Assembly (NCBI GenBank): GCA_003994795.1
Contig: AP018269.1
Coordinates: 5,390,342 to 5,454,341 of the forward strand
DNA length: 64,000 nt
Origin: Cylindrospermum sp. NIES-4074
GTDB taxonomy: Bacteria > Cyanobacteriota > Cyanobacteriia > Cyanobacteriales > Nostocaceae
Direction of reading: 5' to 3'
Of this stretch, positions 36,282 through 43,894 are shown one piece after another. The translations under genes and the position numbers were made by a program. Under the pieces are notes generated by a model. It did no database searches. It had not been told where the DNA came from and worked only from the letters and a program-made list of their open reading frames with translations. The stretch's first letter is position 1. Each line of letters opens with the position of its first letter.

Positions 36282-37652
36282 TTAGTCATTTTTCTCTTTC
36301 TTGCTCTTGAAGAGATTACGTGCAGAATTTACCAGAGACGATGCACCTCTACCAATAGCTTTACCTCCTGCTACTAACCCTTTCCCTGCTCCTCTGAGTA
36401 TGACTTCTGGGACTGTCAGCGCTAATCCTGCTCCTCCAGCTATTAAGCCCCCCGGAACAGCGGTAACTTTATTCAGGGCTGTCATTCTCCCAAATTCTGC
36501 TAGCCTGGATTTTACCCCATAAGGACGGCTACCTTGATATTCTTTAATAGGTTCCTGATGCTTACCTGAAGCTTTTTCACCGCTAGCTAGGGTTTGGTTA
36601 GCTCCCACAATATCTTCAGTATTGAGCAGTTGAGATGTATGAGCTTGTTTGATTCTCGCCAAAGTCGATACTGAAGCCATACCTGAAGCTTCTAAATCAT
36701 GTTCAAAGAATTTTCCTTCTAAGTGTTCACCCCCGATCAAATCGACGATATCGCCTTTAGCGATATGATGAACAACTTCCGGGCGATCTTTTTTATCCAG
36801 TGCGGCTATATTTTTCTTATACTGACCACCATTGGGAGCCGCTGACTGAAAAGTTACAAGTCTTTTAACTAAATCGGGATGAGTACCAGTAAAGTGTTGG
36901 GCTAAGGCTCCTCCCAGACTGTGACCAGTAACAACTAATCTCCCATATTGACTAACAATACCTTGTACATAAGCAGTTGCAAAGCCTTTGAGGATTTGTT
37001 GAATACCTCCGTGACCAGGTGAGTTAATGTCTAAATCTTGCCAAGCTGTTGCTAAGTCACTTGTACCTCTAAAAGCCAGGATGGGTTCATGGCCAGCAGC
37101 TTGTCCCTCTGGGGTTGGCAAAAGTAAGCCGTAGTGAAGTCCGCTACCCGCATCGACAACCTGACCACCTGGGAACCATTGAGCTTGATAGCCGTGATTT
37201 TGCAACCACTTGGACTCAGATTCATTTAATTGATCTTGATAAATCATTCCATGACCAATTTGTTCTAGATCAATATCTTGTTTGTTTATGCCTGTTGCAC
37301 CACTTGCAACTTTAGCGGAATCAACATCTCTGTTGATGATTTGGCTCTCACTATTTTGCTGTAATACATCTGTCTCTTGCTCATACTTGCCCTTTGGCTG
37401 AGTATTGGAGAGCTTCATCTGAATTCTGGGCTGCTTTGGTGGTGCCAGATGACGAGTAAATACGGCTGCATCTGGGAAGCCATTACCAATTTGCTCTGAT
37501 TTAGCTTGTAAATTGGTTGTTTGGTTTTGTGACGGCTTCACGTCTTCTGTTTGAGGCTGGACAACAAAGGGGCGTGGTGCGAACTGATTTGTTGCTGGGG
37601 TATCAGTAGGAACTGGGGAAACTTTTGCTGTTTTGTGCTGTCTAGTATACAT
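36282..37652 (-). CDS. CIS cargo candidate: shared leader plus class-3 lipase
   Basis: A 456-residue protein. Residues 1-95 are the shared leader ([46 protein letters not shown]), but no DUF4157 domain follows. Residues 140-340 are a class-3 lipase alpha/beta hydrolase: ILAFRGTS, VVTGHSLGGALAQHF with nucleophile Ser245, and IAKGDIVDLIGG with a candidate Asp; a His near FFEHDLEA or later completes the triad. The C-terminal 60 residues are glycine-rich and hydrophobic (GGLIAGGAGLALTVPEV, GKGLVAGGKAIGRG) and end in a basic SKKEKND. Membrane lipid hydrolysis after injection is a reasonable inference. It is followed by the DcrB-like gene. Confidence 0.85.
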   Translation of the reverse strand: MYTRQHKTAKVSPVPTDTPATNQFAPRPFVVQPQTEDVKPSQNQTTNLQAKSEQIGNGFPDAAVFTRHLAPPKQPRIQMKLSNTQPKGKYEQETDVLQQNSESQIINRDVDSAKVASGATGINKQDIDLEQIGHGMIYQDQLNESESKWLQNHGYQAQWFPGGQVVDAGSGLHYGLLLPTPEGQAAGHEPILAFRGTSDLATAWQDLDINSPGHGGIQQILKGFATAYVQGIVSQYGRLVVTGHSLGGALAQHFTGTHPDLVKRLVTFQSAAPNGGQYKKNIAALDKKDRPEVVHHIAKGDIVDLIGGEHLEGKFFEHDLEASGMASVSTLARIKQAHTSQLLNTEDIVGANQTLASGEKASGKHQEPIKEYQGSRPYGVKSRLAEFGRMTALNKVTAVPGGLIAGGAGLALTVPEVILRGAGKGLVAGGKAIGRGASSLVNSARNLFKSKKEKND

Positions 37653-37777
37653 TTATTTAATTTGTCAAGTACCTTCTGACCAATTTTACTAGTTCTTATG
37701 GTCTGTCGCCAGATATACATTGAATCGTGGGGCTATATTCTGGGAGTTAGGTGGCAATGGGCAACAGCACCAGCATA

Positions 37778-37809
37778 GCGATGGCGTACCCGCCCACCTG
37801 AGGCGATCG
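37778..37809. repeat. Dispersed palindromic repeat, copy 4
   Basis: gcgatggcgtacccgcccac followed by ctgaggcgatcg. It is the same element as copies 1, 2 and 5. Confidence 0.7.
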
Positions 37810-37856
37810 CATTTATTGCTGCACACTAAGCTGTTCGCCATTTAATTTGCATTAAT

Positions 37857-37881
37857 CGGGCGGGCAAGATGCCCACCCCAC
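37857..37881. repeat. Small GC-rich hairpin repeat
   Basis: The sequence CGGGCGGGCAAGATGCCCAC followed by CCC forms an imperfect hairpin (GGGcGGGCA pairing with TGCCCaCCC). Similar short elements are common between genes in Nostocales. Confidence 0.5.
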
Positions 37882-37969
37882 AAGAGTTATAGTTAATTTG
37901 GTTATGTAAATTAGATGATTTTTAGCTTACAACTATTCTTTAGATATCGCTCGAATTAACTGCAAGCTG

Positions 37970-38671
37970 ATGGCTGCTTCTCTGAACAGACTGGTAACGC
38001 ACAAAAATCACCACAGAAGGAACTTTTGCATGAAAGCTGGCAATTTGATGACTTTGATGGTTGTGCTTACCTTGGGGTATCAAAACTTAGCGATGGCGTA
38101 CTCGCCCGCCGGAGGCATCGCACAAATTAGCTCAGTTCTTTTAACTTCACAATTAAATAAAACCCAAAAACCAATAACGAATCCCAAAAAACCCACAAAT
38201 CCGGTCAACTTCACCCCTGGACTCACAATTCAGCCATCTAGTGTGCTGCTAGATTGGCTGAACAACCAGGTTAAGACAAGTTCTGGCTCAAGAAAGCAAC
38301 TCCGACTCCCAGTAGTTATCCACTTTCAGGATTCATACCGACTCGCTATCGGTGATGCCTTTGTTGGCACATCTGATACAGACCTTAACAAAGACGCTAT
38401 CTTTTTATCTCTCGATGATAGTGCTATGGGCATATCGCTGTTGTCTCGGTTGCGAAATATCTGCCCACAGACTGCAAATACTTGTGCTGTATGGCTTGAA
38501 GGTTATTGGGGTTCATTGCTTGAGTTGGAGCTTTCTGACTTTTCTTTGTTAGGAGAAAATCAAGCAGAAATCACCAAATGGCCTTTTGCAGTTCTGAAAG
38601 TCCAAGAACTAGTTAAACAGCCAGAACAGGGTGAGGAGATGAGAGTTTTTGTTGAGTCTCCGTCTCGTTGA
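37970..38671 (+). CDS. Secreted protein of unknown function
   Basis: A 233-residue frame; Met21 (ATG at 38030) is probably the real start, giving MKAGNLMTLMVVLTLGYQNL as the signal peptide. The signal ends at LAMA/YSPAGG, and these codons come from the dispersed palindromic repeat at 38090-38121. The mature part has a lysine/proline-rich stretch (residues 65-85), then a compact domain with ICPQTANTCAVWLEGYWGSL and two cysteines that could form a disulphide. I do not recognise the family. It is monocistronic between two cargo genes. Confidence 0.65.
   Translation: MAASLNRLVTHKNHHRRNFCMKAGNLMTLMVVLTLGYQNLAMAYSPAGGIAQISSVLLTSQLNKTQKPITNPKKPTNPVNFTPGLTIQPSSVLLDWLNNQVKTSSGSRKQLRLPVVIHFQDSYRLAIGDAFVGTSDTDLNKDAIFLSLDDSAMGISLLSRLRNICPQTANTCAVWLEGYWGSLLELELSDFSLLGENQAEITKWPFAVLKVQELVKQPEQGEEMRVFVESPSR
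38090..38121 (+). repeat. Dispersed palindromic repeat, copy 5, inside a coding sequence
   Basis: gcgatggcgtactcgcccgc followed by cggaggcatcgc, encoding AMAYSPAGGIA in the secreted protein at 37970-38671. It keeps the reading frame. Confidence 0.75.
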
Positions 38672-38882
38672 TAATGGAGATTAGTGTTCATAATCTATCA
38701 CCGCTCCCACTATTATTAACAAATTGCAAATACTGGGTGATAGTACAGCTTGATTTTGTAAAAAAGAGTGGCGATCGCTAACTTATTTCCTAAATATAAT
38801 GCCAAAATCATAATAAGTAATATTTGGCATCAAACTGCGATAACTTCTACACTGGTACTAAAATACTTAGAGGAGCAAGTAA

Positions 38883-40058
38883 ATGTATAGTAGACTACAC
38901 AGAATCAGCAGAAAGCCTTCAGGCTCCCATGATGCACCAGCATCGAATCAGTTCGCACCACGTCCCTTTGTTGTCCAGCCCCAAACAGAAGAAGTAAAGC
39001 CGCCACAAAGCCAAACAGCAGATTTACAGGCTAAAGAGGAAAAATCAAAGGAAATTGCTAGTGGCTTTCCAGATGCAGCTGTATTTACTCGTCATGTAGC
39101 ACCACCAAAGACCCCACGAGTTCAGATGAAGCTGACTATTGGTCAAGCTGGAGACAAGTATGAGCAAGAGGCAGACAGAATGGCTGCAAGTGTAGTGCAG
39201 CAGATTAATGCCCCTGAAAGTCAAAGTGTCCAGCGGGAAGCTGTACCAGAAGAAGAAGAGGTACAAGCCAAATCACTGTCGGATACTGTCCAGCGGGAAG
39301 GTTTACCAGAAGAAGAAGAGGTACAAGCCAAATCACTTTCTGATACTGTTCAGCGAGAAGGTTTACCAGAAGAAGAAGAGGTACAAGCCAAATCACTTTC
39401 TGATACTGTCCAGCGGGAAGGTTTACCAGAAGAAGAAGAGGTACAAGCCAAATCACTTTCTGATACTGTCCAGCGGGAAGGTTTACCAGAAGAAGAAGAG
39501 GTACAAGCCAAATCACTTTCTGATACTGTTCAGCGGGAAGGTTTACCAGAAGAAGAAGAGGTACAAGCCAAATCACTCTCTGATACTGTTCAGCGGGAAG
39601 GTTTACCAGAAGAAGAAGAGGTACAAGCCAAATCACTCTCTGATACTGTTCAGCGGGAAGGTTTACCAGAAGAAGAAGAGGTACAAGCCAAATCAATGGT
39701 GCAACGCCTCTCTAGTGAGGGCGGCACACCTGCCACACCAGATATTGAAGAATCCATCCAAGGGGCAAAGGGTAGCGGACAGCCACTAGCGGAAAATGTC
39801 CGAAAACCGATGGAAAAAGCTTTTGGGGCTGATTTTAGTGGTGTGAAGGTTCACACAGATGGTAAATCTGATCAACTGAATCAATCTATTCAAGCCAGGG
39901 CGTTTACAACAGGTCAGGATTTATTCTTCAGAGGTGGAGAATATAACCCTGGAAGTAAAGGAGGACAAGAGTTGTTAGCCCATGAACTGACTCATGTTGT
40001 CCAGCAAAACGGTAGTGCAGTGCAACGGGCACAGCCACAAAAGGGTAAGGAAGAATAG
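38883..40058 (+). CDS. DUF4157 (eCIS core) protein with shared leader and eight acidic repeats
   Basis: A 391-residue protein. Residues 1-95 are the shared leader ([40 protein letters not shown]), followed by GQAGDKYEQEADRMAASVVQ. Residues 116-270 are eight copies of the 20-residue repeat LPEEEEVQAKSLSDTVQREG, strongly acidic. Residues 285-385 are the DUF4157 domain, with FGADFSGVKVHTDGKSDQLN, ARAFTTGQDLFFRGGEY and LLAHELTHVVQQNG (zinc motif HELTH, His367 and His371). DUF4157 is the most common eCIS-associated domain outside the structural genes. It has no separate toxin domain, so it may be a loader or a peptidase. It is followed by a hairpin at 40101. Confidence 0.9.
   Translation: MYSRLHRISRKPSGSHDAPASNQFAPRPFVVQPQTEEVKPPQSQTADLQAKEEKSKEIASGFPDAAVFTRHVAPPKTPRVQMKLTIGQAGDKYEQEADRMAASVVQQINAPESQSVQREAVPEEEEVQAKSLSDTVQREGLPEEEEVQAKSLSDTVQREGLPEEEEVQAKSLSDTVQREGLPEEEEVQAKSLSDTVQREGLPEEEEVQAKSLSDTVQREGLPEEEEVQAKSLSDTVQREGLPEEEEVQAKSLSDTVQREGLPEEEEVQAKSMVQRLSSEGGTPATPDIEESIQGAKGSGQPLAENVRKPMEKAFGADFSGVKVHTDGKSDQLNQSIQARAFTTGQDLFFRGGEYNPGSKGGQELLAHELTHVVQQNGSAVQRAQPQKGKEE
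39228..39695 (+). repeat. 60-bp tandem repeats in the DUF4157 gene
   Basis: Eight units of 60 bp, each including CCAGAAGAAGAAGAGGTACA. The units differ by only a few bases (for example gtccag or gttcag), so they are recent or homogenised. As 60 is a multiple of 3, all three frames and the complement stay open, which explains the spurious long frames in this stretch. Confidence 0.95.
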
Positions 40059-40100
40059 AGTTGGGAATGAGATGATGCGATGCCTACGGTAAGTCTTTCT

Positions 40101-40131
40101 AGCGATCGCCTGTAGTATTTAGGCGATCGCT
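40101..40131. terminator. HIP1-based hairpin after the DUF4157 gene
   Basis: AGCGATCGCC and GGCGATCGCT form a perfect 10-bp stem with an 11-nt loop, 43 bp after the stop codon. It is followed by ATTCTTATG, without a strong T run. Its position suits transcription termination. Confidence 0.55.
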
Positions 40132-40295
40132 ATTCTTATGATGAAAGCTATAAAGAAATTTTTCTCTTTCGGTATCATCTCAACAGCGATATGAAACTGG
40201 TGTTTAACTCTCTTTTTTCTTGTACTTCACCGTTACACTAGCCCCAAGGGTTCGACCCTCATAAATCGCTTGCGTTTTTAATCATTAATAAATCA

Positions 40296-41042
40296 ATGAC
40301 TTATCTTTCAAAATTCTTTTTAGGCGTTGGCGTTTTCTCCATTTTAGGGCAGAGCTTATTCCAAGAAAGCCATGCTTTTTCAATTAAGAATAATCTACTA
40401 ATTAGCCAAGCTGAAACTTGCCCAATAGCCGAAGGTGACTATTATGCTAGTAAGCCTGATGATAAGATCCAAATTCAAGAATCCTTTGCAGAAAAGAAAT
40501 GCAAAAAAATTACTTTACAACAACCAACTATTTATTATCGCTACTATTCCAGTGCCGGAACCCAGCGCGGCAGATATATGACGACTACGTTATATAAAGA
40601 TCGCGACAAGGTTATTCAGGAGTTAGCTCTTAATCAAGACTGGGGAAATTTTGCAACGATGGTCGTAGCAGTTATTCTTCCTCCCGAGACCGTTGTCTAT
40701 ATAGGAAAAGCAGCTCCCCAAGAAAATGAAGCCAAAGATTGTAAATATGAAGGGGGAGGAATTCAGGTTTTTGTACCAGCAAAATATCTATCAGATGAAA
40801 CAGATGAAAAAACTACACCAGTTGAAGAAACTACACCAATTAAAAAAACTACACCAGTTGAAGAAACTACACCAATTAAAAAAACTACACTAGTTGAAGA
40901 AACTACACCAATTAAAAAAACTACACCAGTTAAAAAAACAAAAGATTTAGACCATATAACTTGGTTTTCTGCCCCTCAAGATATAACGAAAAATCCTAAG
41001 CCTTACAAGTGCGAAAAGCCAAAACAAGAGTTGCGGTACTGA
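40296..41042 (+). CDS. Secreted protein with TTPVEE/TTPIKK repeats
   Basis: A 248-residue protein. Signal peptide: hydrophobic residues 5-20, then FQESHAFS. The domain at residues 40-170 has QAETCPIAEGDYYASKPDD and ends near DCKYEGGGIQVFVPAKY, with possible disulphides from its cysteines. Residues 173-220 are low-complexity repeats TTPVEETTPIKK (36 bp in DNA, about three and a half units) that alternate acidic and basic residues. The C-terminus has EKPKQELRY. I do not recognise the family. Its location before the TPR-CHAT gene may be incidental. Confidence 0.7.
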   Translation: MTYLSKFFLGVGVFSILGQSLFQESHAFSIKNNLLISQAETCPIAEGDYYASKPDDKIQIQESFAEKKCKKITLQQPTIYYRYYSSAGTQRGRYMTTTLYKDRDKVIQELALNQDWGNFATMVVAVILPPETVVYIGKAAPQENEAKDCKYEGGGIQVFVPAKYLSDETDEKTTPVEETTPIKKTTPVEETTPIKKTTLVEETTPIKKTTPVKKTKDLDHITWFSAPQDITKNPKPYKCEKPKQELRY

Positions 41043-41188
41043 TGAAACTGTAAAGTTTTTTGTGGGATTGCGAGGAGTGCAATCATACAGTTTTATCTTA
41101 CTAATGAAAAAAGTGGCAAGCGCTAACTTATTGTCTAAATTTAGCGCCAAAATCATAAGAGAGAAAAAGCGATCGCATCAGTGAATAG

Positions 41189-43837
41189 ATGACAAACCCA
41201 GAAGCGGCAATATCAGGTGCTTTTATGACTAAAAAGAAAATACGTGACTCAATACAATGGACATTTCTTCCACTTGTAGCAAGTCACACTATTATTCTCA
41301 TTGCTAGTATTTTGTTGTTTTCAAAATCCAGCACTGCAAACACCGGACAGTACCCGGTAAATATTGCCCAGTCAACACAGACAACTTCATCAGATGCAAC
41401 TCGCGCTGCTGCTGAACAAGCATATCAAAAGGGAAAGCGACTATATGAGCAAAGAACAGCAGAATCTCAGCAACAAGCGCTCAAACAATTTGCAGAAGCA
41501 CTTCCACTGTATCGTACAGTAGGCGATCGCCAATCAGAAGCCAACACCCTCATTTATATTGGCAGAATCTATTCAAATTTAGGAGACAAGCAAAAGGCGC
41601 TAGATTATTACACCCAATCCCTGCCCCTATACCAACAGGTGGGGGATAAGGCTGGAGAAGGAGCGAACCTGAACAGTATTGGCAAAATATACTTAGATTT
41701 AGGAGAGAGGCAAAAGGCGCTGGATTACTACAACCAATCTCTGCCCCTCAGACGACAGGTGGGCAACAAAGCAGGGGAAGCGACTACCCTGACTAGTATT
41801 GGCGCTATCTACAATTTACTAGGAGAACAGCAAAAGGCGCTGGATTACTACAACCAAGCCCTACCTCTCACTCGACAGGTGGCGGACAAGGGAGGGGAAG
41901 CGATTACCCTAAGTAATATTGGTAAAGTCTACTCGGATTTAGGAGAACAGCAAAAGGCCCTAGATTACTACAACCAATCACTACCTTTATACCGACAGGT
42001 GGGGAACAAAGGATGGGAAGCAACTGCCCTGAACAACATTGGCAAAGCTTACAATATACTAGGAGAAAGACAAAAGGCGCTGGATTATTACAGCCAAGCC
42101 CTCCCCCTGTACCAAAAAGTGGGGAACAAGGGAGGGGAAGCTCGTCTCCTTTATAATATCGCTTCCCTTGAGCGCGACAGAGGCAATCTTCAAGCTGCTT
42201 TAAGTCAGGTAGAAAAATCCATCAAAATTGTTGAAGACCTCCGCACAAAGATTAGCTCTCAGGAACTCCGTGCTTCGTATTTTGCTACGGTGCAAGATTA
42301 TTATCAGTTACAGATTGACCTGCTGATGCAGTTGCACAAAAAGCAATCATCTACAGGATATGATGCATTGGCATTGCAAGTGAGTGAACGCGCCCGCGCC
42401 CGCAGTCTTTTGGAATTGCTTACAGAAGCTAATGCTGATATTCGCCAAGGTGTCGAGCCAAAGTTACTCTCTCAAGAAGTCAACTTGCAACAACAACTTG
42501 ATGCTTTAGAACAACGCCGAATACAACTATTAGGTGGCAACGATAACAAAGCACAAGCGCAAGTTATTGAAAAAGAAATTGAAGCACTTCTGGAACAATA
42601 TAAGCAAGTTCAGGCACAAATCCGCGCTACCAGTCCACGTTATGCAGCGCTGACTCAACCTCAACCCCTGTCACTCAAACAAATTCAGCAGCAGGTACTT
42701 GATGACAATACGCTGCTTTTAGAATATTCTCTTGGGGAAACTCGCAGCTATCTGTGGGCAGTTACTAACAAAAGCATCACCAGTTACGAACTGCCCAAAC
42801 GCGCAGACATTGAAGCTAAAGTCAAAAAGTTCCGTCAAGCCATAACCGACTCATTCATCAACAATAGCCCATCTATAGATGCTTTATCTCAGCAAATACT
42901 TGCACCAGTAGCCCAGCAACTGGGAAATAAGCGCTTAGTGGTAGTTAGTGATGGAGCTTTGCAATATGTGCCATTTGCAGCCCTGAATTCGCCTAATTCA
43001 CAAGGAAGCAGCTATAAACCATTACTGCTCAAACACGAAATTATTACTCTACCTTCAGCATCTACAGTAGCTATTCTCAGAGGTGAACAGAAAGAACGCA
43101 AATCTGCTCCCAAGAGATTACTGGTGTTGGCAGATCCCATTTTTAGCAGGGATGATGAGCGTCTGCGAGGTAAAGTGCAGGTATCTCGCCGAATGACACC
43201 AGAAAGCAATTTAGACAGCCTCGCTTTAAAAAGAGCTAGCAGAGACTCAGAAGTTAGCCTGGCCCGTCTGCCCTTCACCCGCAAAGAAGCTGAGGCAATT
43301 CTTTCCCTGATACCTATTAGCGATCGCAAACAAGCTTTTGATTTTACCGCTAGTCGCACCACTGCCACCAGCAAAGACTTGAGTCAATATCAGATTATAC
43401 ATTTTGCTACTCATGGCATTCTCAACAGCAAGCATCCAGAATTATCGGGTGTTGTGTTGTCGCTATTTGACAACCAGGGAATGCCGCAAAATGGCTTTTT
43501 GCGCCTACATGATGTCTTCAACCTCAACCTACAAGCAGATTTAGTAGTACTCAGTGCCTGTCAAACTGGTCTGGGAGAGGAAGTTAAAGGAGAAGGGTTA
43601 GTAGGGTTGACAAGAGGCTTTATGTATGCTGGTAGTCCGCGAGTTGTGGTGAGTTTGTGGAGTGTGGATGACCAAGCAACATCAGAACTAATGAAGGTAT
43701 TTTATCAAAAGATGCTGCAAGAAGGATTAAAGCCAGCGGCAGCGTTGCGGGCAGCACAGATAGAAATTTGGCGTACTCAAAACTATGCTGCACCTTATTA
43801 CTGGGCAGCTTTCACTTTACAAGGTGAATGGAGGTAA
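41189..43837 (+). CDS. TPR-CHAT protease-like protein
   Basis: An 882-residue protein. Start either at 41189 or at the inner ATG 41225 (Met13), just before KKKIRDSIQW. A hydrophobic segment (about residues 30-50, HTIILIASILLFS) is a signal or anchor. Seven TPRs of exactly 40 residues follow (ALDYYNQSLPLYRQVGNKGG type; 120-bp repeats near 41590-42150), then a coiled helix region and a CHAT domain (about 550-880) with HFATHG (His742) and LSACQTGLG (Cys791), both catalytic residues present. CHAT are caspase/separase-clan cysteine peptidases, some acting in defence or cell death. The peptide substrate is unknown. Confidence 0.9.
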   Translation: MTNPEAAISGAFMTKKKIRDSIQWTFLPLVASHTIILIASILLFSKSSTANTGQYPVNIAQSTQTTSSDATRAAAEQAYQKGKRLYEQRTAESQQQALKQFAEALPLYRTVGDRQSEANTLIYIGRIYSNLGDKQKALDYYTQSLPLYQQVGDKAGEGANLNSIGKIYLDLGERQKALDYYNQSLPLRRQVGNKAGEATTLTSIGAIYNLLGEQQKALDYYNQALPLTRQVADKGGEAITLSNIGKVYSDLGEQQKALDYYNQSLPLYRQVGNKGWEATALNNIGKAYNILGERQKALDYYSQALPLYQKVGNKGGEARLLYNIASLERDRGNLQAALSQVEKSIKIVEDLRTKISSQELRASYFATVQDYYQLQIDLLMQLHKKQSSTGYDALALQVSERARARSLLELLTEANADIRQGVEPKLLSQEVNLQQQLDALEQRRIQLLGGNDNKAQAQVIEKEIEALLEQYKQVQAQIRATSPRYAALTQPQPLSLKQIQQQVLDDNTLLLEYSLGETRSYLWAVTNKSITSYELPKRADIEAKVKKFRQAITDSFINNSPSIDALSQQILAPVAQQLGNKRLVVVSDGALQYVPFAALNSPNSQGSSYKPLLLKHEIITLPSASTVAILRGEQKERKSAPKRLLVLADPIFSRDDERLRGKVQVSRRMTPESNLDSLALKRASRDSEVSLARLPFTRKEAEAILSLIPISDRKQAFDFTASRTTATSKDLSQYQIIHFATHGILNSKHPELSGVVLSLFDNQGMPQNGFLRLHDVFNLNLQADLVVLSACQTGLGEEVKGEGLVGLTRGFMYAGSPRVVVSLWSVDDQATSELMKVFYQKMLQEGLKPAAALRAAQIEIWRTQNYAAPYYWAAFTLQGEWR

Positions 43838-43894
43838 GAATATTTGACGCCCCTACACGGACTGCTTGCATTCAGAATCCGGTTAAGGCGTCTC

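Larger units (their letters stand above)
37653..37969. other. Divergent intergenic region with two repeats
   Basis: 317 bp between the divergent lipase cargo gene and the secreted protein gene. It includes palindromic repeat copy 4 (37778-37809) and an imperfect GGGCGGGCA / TGCCCACCC hairpin (37857-37881). Promoters were not identified. Confidence 0.5.

Noticed and set aside
39205..39789. Long open frames on both strands opposite and alongside the DUF4157 gene
   Set aside because: They exist only because the 60-bp repeats keep every frame open; they have no start context and no domain, while the annotated frame has leader and zinc motif.
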